Of a DNA stretch of 64,000 nt, positions 1-10,489 are shown in pieces. Every line of letters begins with the position of its first letter. Within the stretch, counting starts at the first letter, position 1. Position numbers and translations under genes: made by a program. The notes under the pieces are model-generated. The model did not search any database and was not told where the DNA came from. It worked only from the letters and a program-made list of their open reading frames with translations. Source of the stretch: Triangularia verruculosa. Taxonomy: Eukaryota > Ascomycota > Sordariomycetes > Sordariales > Podosporaceae. The stretch spans positions 62,001-126,000 of the forward strand of contig MU863962.1 in the NCBI GenBank assembly GCA_033296885.1, read 5' to 3'.

Positions 1-3000
1 CGATCAAGGTCACTGTCCACTTCACGGCACTCGAGATCGTCGTCCTCTTCTCGGCATTCGAAATCATCTCGGACAACAAGACCCAGCTCGTCCAGAAAAT
101 CCAAGAGCCTCAGGTCTGACTCTAGAACGACGGTAGGGGATCATGGTAGACAACGACAGCTCCAGACAGGGACGCCATCTATCCATTCAAGTCATGATTT
201 TACCAGCTCACGAACATCATTATCATCATCACCATCATCAATTCCCCGGAAACCTTCAACGATCACGGCAAGACGAAATTCCGAGATATCAAAGACGCAC
301 GCGCGCACAAACTCAAGATACAGCATCCCATCATACTACGGAGGCATAGCCGCCGACGAGAGCTCTGAATACGACCACGATACTCTGAATGAAGTTATCA
401 TGGCTGTCAACGTGGATAGAGAGGGCAAGGTTGGTTGTGCATACTACAGTGCCATGGACGAAACTCTGTTTCTTGAGAACGATATCGCGATGGGGGGCAT
501 TGAGATGGTGGAAACATATCTCCTTCATATTGAGCCGACATCGGTCCTAATTTCGAATCGAGCGACTGATTCCTTGATTCAATTCCTTGAGAGAAGCGCA
601 CAGAAGTTTGACGATGATCAAACAAGCCGTACAGACAAAGGCCCGTACATCTTACGCCACCTTGTGTCGGCGCAATTTGACTACGAAACAGCAAAAGAAC
701 TACTGGCCAGTGTAGACATCATCGCGGACGAGTCTGAAGAGCCGGATCCCCTCCAAGTGCAGTGTGGGACGGAAGAACCCATTCAATGCATTGGGTCTTC
801 TAAGCATATCAACCTTGTGCGCCTAGCGAGGATCATCAATATGGAGAGCCACATCTCTGTCGGATGTGCCGGGGCAGTCCTTACCGATCTCGAACGCCGA
901 AGGACTGTGGAGGAGGAGTCTGGGTCCGGCGAAGATGGAGGTGTTCCCTTTCGGGTGAAACATATCAGGATGAATATTCCCACGGATACCATGCTTCTCG
1001 GTGCTGATGCTCTGATATCTCTTCAAATCGTACGCTCATACCTTCAAGCCATTCCTGGGCTCCATGGGTCCAGCGACGAACCTCGAGCCAAAGAAAACCT
1101 TTCTGTGTCGGACCTTCTAGCGTCGTTGGCATCAACAACACAAGGAAAGCAAAAGGTGCGCCAAATGCTGCTTCGGCCAAGTCTCAACCTCGATGTCATA
1201 CATCAACGTCAGTCAACGATCCACATGATGCTCGATCCAGAGAATGCGGCGATGGTAAAGAGCATGCGTAAACTTCTCAAAAAGTTGAAAAGCCCCAAAA
1301 CACTACTGCTGCACGTGAAAAAAGGCGTCGACCGTGTGAGAGGCCACTTGTCGATTCGATTGGGTGACTGGAAAGCAGTTGTCCGCTTTGCGACAGTCGC
1401 GGCCAACCTTCATCAGGCTATAGTCTCGTTGGTGCGTACCTCTGGGCTTGAGATAATCTCCAAGGTAACCACGCCTGTATCAGTAGTTTGTAGTCATGCT
1501 CGGAACTGACCGGTGCTTATAGATACTTAGGGATATTGATCCTCGACAATTTCTGCTTCTCGCCGACAAAATCATGCGAACCTTCGATTTTGAGACTTCC
1601 AAGGACAGTCAACGTACCATCATCCTGTCGGGCGCAAGCCTAGGACTTGATCAGCTTAGGCAAGAGCTGGCAGAAGTCTGCGACATGCTTCCCGATATAA
1701 GAGACCGCATCGCGAGAGAGGCTCCCAGATGGGCCAACAAGCATATACTTCACTGCACTATCTTGGAACAAACCGGCTTTCTCATTGGCGTTGCCGTCAA
1801 GCCTGATACAGGTGTAGGGGTCTATTATGGTCATGACCTCGATGAGGAATGGGAACTGGTCTTTGTCACCGAGGATGTTGCTTACTACAAGAACAGGCTG
1901 ATGAATGATCTTGACTCACAATATGGCGACTTACCGTCCTACATAACCGATGAAGAGATGATGTTGGTCATGGAACTGTCGGGCCATGTTCGAGAGCAGG
2001 AGAAGGCTATACTCGCCGCCTCAGAAATATATGGTGAGCTTGACAGTCTACTGGCATTGGCATCTGCAGCGGAGAAGTACAACTGGGTGGCGCCAACGAT
2101 GACCACTTCCAACATTATCGACATTGTTGATGGACGCCATCCACTTCAGGAGCTGCTGGTTCCGTCGTTCATTCCCAACAACTGCAGCATGCGAGGTGGA
2201 TATGGCAGTGCTGAACAGCACAGGCACCTGGAAGAAGACCAAAAAATGGCTGATGGTGCCATGGAGAGCGAGACTGATTCGGTATACTCCAAGAACACGC
2301 GTGATGTCGATATGGGCGACAGCTACCTTCCCGATGATAACCTGTCTGGTGATAACGGGAACGATCACAGAATTGTCCACTCAAATCAGAACTTTACGGA
2401 CAATGAGGGCAAGGGGACTGTCACAGGCGAGTTGGACACGTATCAGATAGATGATCAATGCTTCCTGCTAGCCTCACAACCCATATCATCTCCGGAGATT
2501 CCAATCAGCTGGTCATCTTCCGAGGTTCCACCACAACGATCACATTTATCGACTTCATCGCGGTGTACCTCTGGTACTGGACTGTACGGCTCCGAGATGC
2601 ACGAGGAGGAGGACCCTTCTGTTTACGAGGGCAGGCCTTGCATGATGATACTCACTGGCCCAAACGACTCAGGCAAAAGCGTGTACATGAAACAGGTTGC
2701 CCTCATTGTGCATCTGGCTCACGTGGGGAGCTTTGTACCTGTTAGGAGCGCTACGATTGGGCTAACAGACCGCATACTGACGAGGATTCTGACGCGCGAG
2801 ACAGTTCTAGATGACCAGAGCGCTTTCATGATCGACATAAAGCAGGCAGCCTTCGCAATGAATTTTGCTACAAGGAGGAGCTTACTTGTAGTTGACGAGT
2901 TTGGCAAGGGCACCACGGCATCGAACGGCTCGGCTCTACTTGCGTCGTATCTATCCCACTTTCTAGATCTTGGGAGGTCAAGTCAGCCAAAAGTCCTCGC

Positions 3001-3571
3001 AGCAACTCACTTCCACGAAGTGTTTGACAACGGCTTGCTCGATGGATATCATGAGGACGACCTGGGCCTGGCACATATGGATGTCCGTCTCAATCTAAAC
3101 GCAAACTTTATTGAAGATCAGGTCACATACCTACATCACCTTGTACCAGGACGGGGTTCATCGAGCTTGGGCATCAAATGCGCCGAGAGGAGAGGTATCC
3201 CGGCTCGCATTTTAAACAGGGCTGATGAGATTGTTGAGATGTTGGAGGCCGGCGTCAGTCTGACTCAGGTGCCAGCGAAGCTGTCGGGGCAAGAACTGCA
3301 AAGGCGAATCGAAGCAAAGATTCTGACAAACTGGCTGCTAGAGTTGCCCCAAGATGTACTAGAGAGGGCCAAGGACGGGGATCCGTCCATTGATATCAGG
3401 GGTATGTTGGAGCAGGCTGTTCAGGATGCGCGGCAGGAGGCATTGGAAGGTCTTGCGGAGTATGTGCGGGAAAGTGTTGAGGATGGGGAGAGGTTTGACA
3501 CGGACGAAGGAGATGATGTTGAGATGGAAGATTTTGGGGCGTTGTGGGATCTCGAGGATGATCTTTTCTGA
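1..3571 (+). CDS. MSH5: MutS-family meiotic recombination protein Msh5 (5' end cut by window)
   Basis: Msh5 pairs with Msh4 as a sliding clamp on meiotic recombination intermediates and promotes crossovers; it does not repair mismatches. Exons are 1..1464 and 1523..3571. The 58-bp intron joins EIISK to ILRDIDPRQF in frame and has a CTGAC branch site. About 1170 residues are visible, against 800-900 for the usual family member. The frame is open from base 1, so the true start lies outside the window. Roughly the first 130 visible residues are Ser/Arg-rich and low-complexity. The conserved body begins near position 400. The ATPase shows a Walker A motif GPNDSGKS (2657-2680) and a Walker B motif LLVVDEFGKGT (around 2884-2916). 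A roughly 148-residue acidic insertion (about 2187-2630) directly precedes Walker A. The tail is acidic. It converges with the next gene. Confidence 0.93.
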
Positions 3572-3829
3572 CTTGACTTTGCGCGGAATTGCTGAGTATA
3601 TGTGCCTGATATCCTTGAGGAGTAGTGTATGTAAACCAACAGCTGCGTTGTAACTATTGGACGGGAGGACAATGTATCGCCGGCAAGGGAAACGTAGTAT
3701 TAGAGATCACTAAAAGGGAAAAAGAAGGGTTGAGTTTGGCGGGAGCTATCATTCATTATATCTAAACGCTGCAATGTGGTAATTATCTCTTGATCTTTCG
3801 CCCGTTCAACCGGCCATCATCTCTGCCTA

Positions 3830-5175
3830 TCAACACGCCTTTTCTGCAACTAGAATATCTTTCTCAGCCAGCAGCTCCTTCTCTCTCTTCTTCTGCATTG
3901 CCTCCCTCGACCTTGCTAGTTGCACCTCCCACGCCACCTTTCCTACCTCATCCAACTTCTCTTCCACGAAGCGCCGGATGACCTCTTCGTTATACAACCC
4001 ATCCTCATCCTTGAAGTCCGGGCGGGAAATAGACTCGAATCCGGTGGGATCGCCGTCCTCCATGATGATCTTCTTCAGCCCGGATAGCAGACACCCTCTG
4101 TAGTGGACATTCTCAACCTCCGCGGGTATGATCTCCTTGATCAACTTTTTCGTCGCCTCCACATTCTTCTGCAGCCGCCACTCGTGCAGCCTTTTGTTCC
4201 ATTCCGCTTCCACGTCAAAGGCAGCAAAGGCGTCCTCCTTCACTTTGGCACGCATCTCTTGGATGGAAACATCGGGCCTGACGTGGAGCCCTTGTTCTCG
4301 GAGGCTCGGGATGTACTCCTCTATCCAGTTCCGGTAGACCACCCGCTGCCTCATCCTCTGCCGGTCATTGCTCTTGAGTTTCTTGACACCTTCCTCACCG
4401 CCGATCAAGCCCGCGTCGTCGGCGTTGTCATCTTCGGAGGCGGGGCGGACGAAGAAGTACTTGCAGGTGGTGACGTAAGTGTAGAGAGCCTCGACGGTGG
4501 GGAACGATTTGTTGGATTCGAACGGCTCCAAGCTCAGGCCGAGGAAGGTGGGGATGGCGGATGGGGACCTGGTGAGAAGGATTTTGGCCTTTTTTCGGTC
4601 AAATTTCTCAATCTCTGGGATGCGGATCCAGAGGGCGGCTTCGTCAACGGTGAGGCCGAAGGGGCGGATGGTGGAGCCGAGGAGGTTCCAGAGGTCGCCG
4701 TGGCCGTGCTTGAAGAGGTACTGTAGATATTGTAAGTTTTCCGGTGATTTGGAAATCAAGAGCAAGGAGGGCTTACCCAGTTCAACTCCTCAGCGTTCTT
4801 GCAGATACGGACGTCTACCTGTATGTGCTTTTGTCCGTCGGAACCAGGCCAAGGGATGGCGAGATTTGTGGTGTTGTGGACGGTTTTGTGGTATTCTGCC
4901 CCCAGTGCCTCTCTAATTTTGGCATGTAAGGTGGGGAGAGGAGTGGGCGTTATGTCGTCTTCCGCATCTCGGGGTGTTGAACGTCGCTCATCTGCGACGA
5001 GGATGTCGATGTCGCCGTGATCAGCCTTGGCAGGGCCCTCGACGGGAGTGTCGACAAAGACAAAGAGCTCCTTGAGAGAAGCGTGACATGATGCCTTTGC
5101 CTGCTCGTAGACATCTGTGGGCATGCGCGGAGTAACTGGAGGGTTCTCCAAATCCGAGAAGGCTGAGCCGCCCAT
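3830..5175 (-). CDS. Orphan protein with nucleotidyltransferase-like D-x-D...D pattern
   Basis: Exons (reverse strand) are 5175..4777 and 4720..3830. The 56-bp intron joins EELNW to YLFKHGHG in frame, giving 429 residues. The start is the ATG at 5175. I do not recognise a named family. The N-terminal part has HGDIDILVADE (residues 54-63) and later IQVDVRI (Asp121). This matches the spacing and hydrophobic-strand context of the metal-binding D-x-D and third Asp of polymerase-beta-type nucleotidyltransferases; that is inference from pattern only. The C-terminal half is charged and probably helical, rich in Glu/Lys, and ends in a coiled-coil-like stretch. There is no signal peptide or membrane span. 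The gene is tail-to-tail with MSH5, 258 bp apart. Possible roles include RNA or nucleotide transfer, or an inactive fold relative. Confidence 0.8.
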
Positions 5176-5974
5176 GAATGATGATGACTTCGAGGGTAAA
5201 ATTGACTGAATGAGGAGCGTATATATCGGAGGCTGGCCGTCCAGAGGCAGGGAAATGAGTTGGATCTGACGGCTGTTAACCTCTTTGGATCTGATGCGGG
5301 GGTGTGAGCATTTGACTGGAGGGACGACGAGGCCTACTACTTAGAGTTTGATGAGGGCAAGGCAGCGGATGATGAGGGTGAAAAGGCAGCAAAAGGCAAG
5401 TGGCCAAGCCAGGCGTCTATATAGTTCAAGATGGAGGCTGGGAGCAAAGTGATACAGGGCGGAGCAGAGAAAGCCTCTATTCACTCATGGGAACTGAGCG
5501 AGAGCCTCGTGCCAACGAGGTTGCCGATAGTGAATCTGACTTATCGACATGGGATGGTGAGTCACTGTTGAAAGAGGGAGACGACAAGAGTTTATCTGGA
5601 GCCTGGAGAAAAACCTAATTTCTTGGATACACTCTGATTCAAATAAGAATACATATAGGCGTGTGCGTACATATCCGTTGAGTAAACAGCGGAGTTATCT
5701 CATCTGAAGCATCACCAGCGATGTTGTCGGAACAGGGACCACTTGCACCTGCCTTCAGGGGGCTCACTAGAGGTTTCCAGGGAATATGGTCCGTGCACTC
5801 CCGCCGAAAGCGATAGCAGTGGGTCCAAAACTGCAATTACCACCGAACTGCCAGGCCCTTGCAACACAAGCACATCACATCCTCCTCACTCACTCTCATC
5901 TAAAAAGCAGACATTTTCATTCAAATCCTGTGGCAAAACAACACACTGCAATCAACAGATCACTTAAATTCATC
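5176..5974. other. Intergenic region, divergent promoters
   Basis: This 800-bp gap lies between the start of the nucleotidyltransferase-like gene (leftward) and LSM6 (rightward). Short open frames in it (for example 5400-5618, which begins with GTG) lack family resemblance and splice partners. I see no RNA gene or repeat. It probably holds both promoters and the 5' leaders. Confidence 0.5.
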
Positions 5975-6354
5975 ATGGAGAACGGCGCTTTGACACAAGG
6001 AGAGGGCAAGGACCCATCGGGCTGGTTGAGCGAGATCATTGGACATCCTGTCACAGTGAAGCTCAACTCGGGTGTTGTTTACAAGGGTAAGTTCCGATAT
6101 ACCCACTCAGCAGTGAGAAGGAAAGCACCATGCTGACACTAATATTTCAACAGGTGAACTTCAATCTGTGGATGGATACATGAACATCGCGCTGGAAAAG
6201 ACCGAGGAGTATGTGAACGGCGCCAAGCGGAGAAGCTATGGTGATGCCTTTGTCAGAGGCAACAACGGTATGTTGCGTCTATCCCATCATCACATCCATA
6301 CATTTTGACAAAAATTCTAACCTACGACTAGTCATGTATATCGCTGCCGATTAA
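5975..6354 (+). CDS. LSM6: U6 snRNA-associated Sm-like protein LSm6
   Basis: LSm6 is one of seven LSm proteins. It sits in the LSm2-8 ring that binds the U6 snRNA 3' end in the nucleus, and in the LSm1-7 ring for mRNA decapping in the cytoplasm. Exons are 5975..6086, 6154..6267 and 6332..6354, giving 82 residues, the usual size. The Sm1 motif (HPVTVKLNSGVVYKGEL...DGYMNIAL) and Sm2 motif (YGDAFVRGNNVMYI) are complete. The RGNN signature contributes to the RNA-binding pocket. The start is the ATG in the context CATCATGG. The final exon is only 23 bases. Introns are 67 and 64 bp. The gene is tail-to-tail with the methyltransferase, about 100 bp apart. Confidence 0.95.
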
Positions 6355-6456
6355 GAAACTTTGTTTTGGTATTCATCTCATCAGGGAGCGTCGACAGGGT
6401 ATGATATCATTGTTGGGAGTTATGGGGCTGGTAGCTCCGAACAAATCTAGGGAGTT

Positions 6457-7486
6457 TTACTTTTTGGTCCACACAAAGTAGGTGACGCCATGAAGAGCAA
6501 TCTCTCCCTTGTCGTTTCTTTCGGCGTCAGGGGACTTGAGAGCTTCCTTGAACACCTTGATCGCCGCCTCTCTGTCTGCTCCTTCAAGTATGGCTACCTG
6601 GCTGAGCGTGTTGATCCGAGACCACAGCGCGTCCTCCGATAACCACACGGTCCATTTCACAGTCTCCTCACTGAGTGGGAGCGCGAAAAGCTGTTGGTAT
6701 TCCAAGGGACCTCTCCATTTCCCATCGCGGAAACGAGGCTGGCCGTCAGACGGTATGGCATAGATCCTGTTCACATCGATTAGCTCTGCCAGAATTTATC
6801 TCTACCTCGCCTGCACAAGTATTAAATGCCATACCATGAGTTCAACTTCTCTTCCCAATCAGTAGTTGCCTTCCAACCGCGGGGCTTGTTATCTTTTCTC
6901 GCCGGTGTTATTAGTTCGCTGTGGTCAAGAAAATATCAAAACATCATGAAACTCACAGTCCTCGATATTCCAGATTGCGCCAAACCCTGCCCCGTTCTTC
7001 AAGACCCGGTGGGCTTCCCTTAACGCCTCTTCATTCGCAAACCTATTCGCTCCTCGTCAGAGTGATCATGTTCAAGTTATGGTACTTCCATTGGCGTATG
7101 AGGAAGCCTCACCAATGAAAGCTCTGCGCGGCAATATATCCATCCGCACACTCTTGCTCCCCAACCGGCAGCTTCCCTGCATGTCCGTCTCTAACATCAA
7201 CGCCTTTTAGTACCTTCCTGTCGAGCTGAGTTCTCATGTCTCCGTGAGGCTCAACAGCCGTCACGTTGAACTCCTCGCCCCTGTTTGCGAGCAGCTCGGT
7301 GAACTTCCCGGTGCCGGCGGCGATCTCGAGGATCTTGGCATTCTGTTTGCCTAGTAATCCCAGTGCTGAAAGGAAGGAAGCGACAGCCTCGGGGGGATAC
7401 GAGGGCCGGTGGGTGTCGTAGGCAGAAGCATTCTGGAATCCCTGACTCGCTGCTTTGGGGAGCTGGAAGGAGGTGGTGGAAGACAT
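6457..7486 (-). CDS. Class I SAM-dependent methyltransferase, substrate unknown
   Basis: Four exons (reverse strand): 7486..7113, 7042..6957, 6892..6835 and 6766..6457, giving 275 residues. All three introns (70, 64 and 68 bp) keep the frame; the small third exon reads through NKPRGWKATTDW. The start is the first ATG (7486); the frame upstream opens only with GTG. Motif I is ILEIAAGTGKF (residues 52-62), followed by AVEPHGDM for the ribose-binding acidic strand, ECADGYIAAQSFHWF for the post-II region, and LREAHRVLKNGAGF for motif III. This pattern matches the UbiE/Methyltransf_11-like small-molecule methyltransferases widespread in fungi. The sequence does not tell the substrate. There is no signal or membrane segment, so it is probably cytosolic. 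The neighbours give no pathway clue. Confidence 0.88.
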
Positions 7487-8320
7487 GGTGGCTTGGACCT
7501 TTGCGGGATTTGGTGTTTTCACTGTCACCGATATTGGGAACTAGTAGTTATTGAAGCTTCAGACGTAAGAAGTCAGTTAGCAAATCCATGTTTTTATCAG
7601 GATTCTGAGATATGGAGATTTACCCTATTTGGGCTCTACAGCCCAAGAGGACCATATCCGTCTTAGGCCCGCGATGCCGTCAGCCGATGCGTAATTGATG
7701 GAATTGTACTACCCTCCGGGACCTCCATTACCTACATTGTCACGTCATGGATTAAAAACTGGAGACGAGGCCGCGACCTAAGATATAGGCGCTTAAATAT
7801 AGTAAATAGGTATTAGAAGATAGTCGAGAGTCCTCATAATAATGTTCAAAGCTAATTAACTCTCTTTTAGGGACTTTAGAGTATTTTCAGGGTAGGTAAC
7901 TGGCGTTCTCTATTCTTTTGTCCACGACCTGTGTGTTCACACAGATCGCCAGTTATGGTTGTGTACTCAGCATCTTCGCAGGTGCAGGATGGATATCTAC
8001 ATCGGATCAAGTCACATTGGTCAATGCACGTGAGTATAATGAAAACATAGTTTAGTTAACTACCAAGCTGTGAGACTACCATGTACTGTCAGGCACCCCA
8101 TCTCACTAATAATCATCGGTCATCCTCTGCTGCAAAACCATGAACTACCTAACTCAATTGCTGTGTTGCGCAAAGTCCTCCGAATCATGTGCCTCCCTGA
8201 CTCAATGCCCTTCCAAAAGACGCCTAGCCATGCTCAAATGTTCCAATCCCAACATCCATGCAATTCCATATCAGAAACTCATGCCTCTGTCCCATCTCAA
8301 CAAGTCCTCATGTTGTGAAT
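7487..8320. other. Intergenic region with AT-rich, TpA-rich patch
   Basis: No gene is supported in these 830 bp. About 7781-7915 is visibly AT- and TpA-rich compared with its surroundings (runs such as TTAAATATAGTAAATAG and AATAATGTTCAAAGCTAATTAAC). This look is typical of sequence degraded by repeat-induced point mutation, but no parent repeat is visible here. The rest holds the methyltransferase promoter and the 3' flank of the heat-shock gene. Confidence 0.45.
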
Positions 8321-8980
8321 TCAGTGGATCTGAACCTTGTGGACCTGAGGCTTCCTCGCCTTGGGCACTACAACAGTCAAGATGCCATTGTCAAGACCAG
8401 CCTTGACCCCTTCATGCTCGACGCGAGAGGGGAAGCTGAAGGTGCGGCTGAACTCTCCGATCGAGCGCTCCTGGAGCCAGAACTTGGCCTCGGGCTGCTT
8501 GGGCTTGTTGTTGTAGGCGACCTCCTTGTTGTCGCCAGTCTTGGCCACAGTGGTGTTCTTCTCGTCCTCGGGCTTCTCGTCCTCAACGGTGGCCTTGTGA
8601 GAAGAGTGCTGCTCCTCACCGCTCTCAGTGATGACATTGCTGGCTTGGCCGTTGTTCTCGAGGAGACCGGCGGGAGGGGTTCCGGCAGTGCGGGTTCTCT
8701 CCACCTTGCCCTTGATCACAATGGTCTGGGGGTCGGTGAATTCGATGCTAAGATCCTCGCGGGCGATGCCGGGAAGCTCGCCATGCAACTCGTAGGCCTC
8801 GGCCGACTCACTAATGTCGAACTTGGGGGTGAAGGTGCGGATGGCGCGGTTGCGAGAGCTGCGTGAGCCATTCTGGGTGTCATGACTCTGGGAATCGCGG
8901 GAATAGTTGTCGAAGTCCTCAAGAAGACGGAAGAGAGGAGTGAAGCTGGGGTCGGCACAGTAGAGACTGCGGGAGAACAT
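8321..8980 (-). CDS. Hsp30-type small heat-shock protein (alpha-crystallin family)
   Basis: Small heat-shock proteins are ATP-independent holdases that bind unfolding proteins during heat stress. This is an intronless gene of 219 residues, ATG at 8980. The N-terminus (MFSRSLY...FTPLFRLLEDFDNY) resembles Hsp30-type fungal proteins. The alpha-crystallin domain begins near FTPKFDISESAEAYEL and closes with ERSIGEFSRTFSFPSRV and NGILTVVVPKA. It is split by an insertion of about 60 residues that is rich in Glu, Lys and Thr (around residues 105-165) between the strands VIKGKVERT and EAKFWLQERS. Such a linker is known for fungal Hsp30 relatives. Upstream heat-shock elements and a TATA-like box support heat induction. 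Confidence 0.93.
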   Translation of the reverse strand: MFSRSLYCADPSFTPLFRLLEDFDNYSRDSQSHDTQNGSRSSRNRAIRTFTPKFDISESAEAYELHGELPGIAREDLSIEFTDPQTIVIKGKVERTRTAGTPPAGLLENNGQASNVITESGEEQHSSHKATVEDEKPEDEKNTTVAKTGDNKEVAYNNKPKQPEAKFWLQERSIGEFSRTFSFPSRVEHEGVKAGLDNGILTVVVPKARKPQVHKVQIH

Positions 8981-9157
8981 TTTGAATGTTGCTTGCGGGT
9001 TGTTGAGTTGTAAAGTGTTGAAGAGTCGATGCGAGGAGTGAAGTGAAAGGTGTTGAGTGTGCTTGAGAGTTGAGAGCTTGTTGTAGTTGCTTTGCTTTGC
9101 TTTGATGATGATGATCTGAGGAGAAAATGATCCGAAGGTGGAAAGAAATCCAAAGGC

Positions 9158-9394
9158 TTAATATACTCGAGCAGAGGCTTTGGAGAAGCCTGATGGTGTT
9201 TCTACAATCTTCAGGAATTCCGAGTCCATCACTGCTCAGGAAAGAGTGTGACGCTACCTGTAGGTTCTAGAAAGGGCCTGATGCTGCGGGGAGCAGCGTG
9301 ACAGTCAGCAACCACCAGGTGTTTGCATCATGATGTGCAACGCACTGCGTTTACCAGAAACAAAAGGAAGGGCGACAAAGGCTCCAGAAGGTTC
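9158..9394 (-). promoter_or_regulatory. Heat-shock promoter: TATA-like box and three heat-shock elements
   Basis: On the strand of the Hsp30-type gene, a TATATTAA box lies at 9158-9165, about 180 bases upstream of the start codon. Inverted GAA/TTC modules fitting the Hsf1 recognition unit follow upstream: TTCAGGAA (9210-9217), TTCTAGAA (9265-9272) and GAAGGTTC (9387-9394). The arrangement fits an Hsf1-driven promoter; binding itself is inferred. Confidence 0.65.
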
Positions 9395-10489
9395 CAAGAC
9401 CACCAAACCATCTACAACATCATGATGATACACAATTACGGTCAAACTATGGCAAACCGATACCTGCAATCAAAATGTCCCAGTTTTCCAACCACAGTTT
9501 TCGATGTAGTCACGTAATTCAGGTATGTACTTGGCGGTGTTCCTCATCTTGACGGTCTGAAGTCTGTCGATCGATCACCTTGAAGCTCAACAGCCTGTGA
9601 TCCATGCTTGAGGAGACAGAAGAGTCCATGCCAAGACGGGAAGGATGGAGCTGCTACGGGCACTATGACCGAACCAGTTAGAAGCTTCGATAGCTTTCTG
9701 CGCACTGCGCACCAAAAGGCTCGTGCCTCCAACCATCATTTTGGACGCCATGTCATGGACAAATTAATCGGTCCTGCATGTCATTCAACACCTTTCGATA
9801 TCGTAGAAAAGACCATTGATCTATCTTTAAAGGCCTAGTGCCTATTTTTACATTCGTTCCTATCTTTCCAAAGCTGTTTTAGATATTTTCAAGCCCTTTA
9901 ATTATCTTCTAAAACCCTGCTCCTGGCTTGCACTGACAGCTTTTTGTCCACGGAAAATCATTGCCGTTGCAAACCATCAAACACCTTTGAGCGGGTAGCA
10001 AAGACCTATCGGCTCACTTTTGACACCTTTTAGCTATCTTTCCAAGGCCTGTCGTGATGATTGACGCCTTGTTAAAAGTCTTGGAAGAACCGATCAAAGT
10101 CTTTCAAGTGTTGTTGTCGAGTTTCAAGACTCCCAGGTTATCAGCTGTCATTGAAGGCATCAACTGCTTCGAGGCGCTAATTTCTATGTCTAGGTAGGTG
10201 GTGGGGGTTGGCAAGCTGATATTCAAGGTGACTAGGACGTAGGTCACCAAGAACACTGATATACACTGGGCCACTGTAGGTCTTTTTGCGGGTACTGAAA
10301 ATCCAAGTAGAAGCATTAACAAATAGTTCAAATCCTGTACACTAAGCTATTTAGAATCCATGACTCGGTAAGCATATCGCTGTCGCGAGTCTTCACTCTG
10401 GACGAAGCCCCCCTTTTTTTTCGTACAAAGGCTTGCTATCCAGCAGCATCTTTTCAAGAGACTAGTAACAAAACACCAAAGCCGTATCA
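9395..10489. other. Intergenic region without a supported gene
   Basis: I see no reading frame with family resemblance or splice support. The middle carries diverged direct repeats (see the separate entry), and the right part is the 3' flank of the YTH gene. A polypyrimidine/T-run occurs near 10410-10420. Confidence 0.45.
9787..10050. repeat. Two diverged direct repeat copies
   Basis: Copy 1 (9787-9836) and copy 2 (9979-10050) share AACACCTTT, GTAG(A/C)AAAGACC and CTATCTTT(AA/CC)AAGGCCT in the same order; a further partial match CTATCTTTCCAAAGCT is at 9860-9875. Copy 2 has extra bases in the middle. It looks like a decayed tandem or a remnant of a mobile element, but no terminal structure is visible. 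Confidence 0.45.

Noticed and set aside
4103..4726. 207-codon + strand frame at the nucleotidyltransferase-like gene
   Set aside because: Antisense shadow of the second exon; no family resemblance, while the reverse strand has a spliced frame with domain-like pattern.
8258..8866. 202-codon + strand frame opposite the heat-shock gene
   Set aside because: It is the antisense of the Hsp30-type coding sequence; its Leu/Gly/Val-rich translation reflects codon bias of the real gene.
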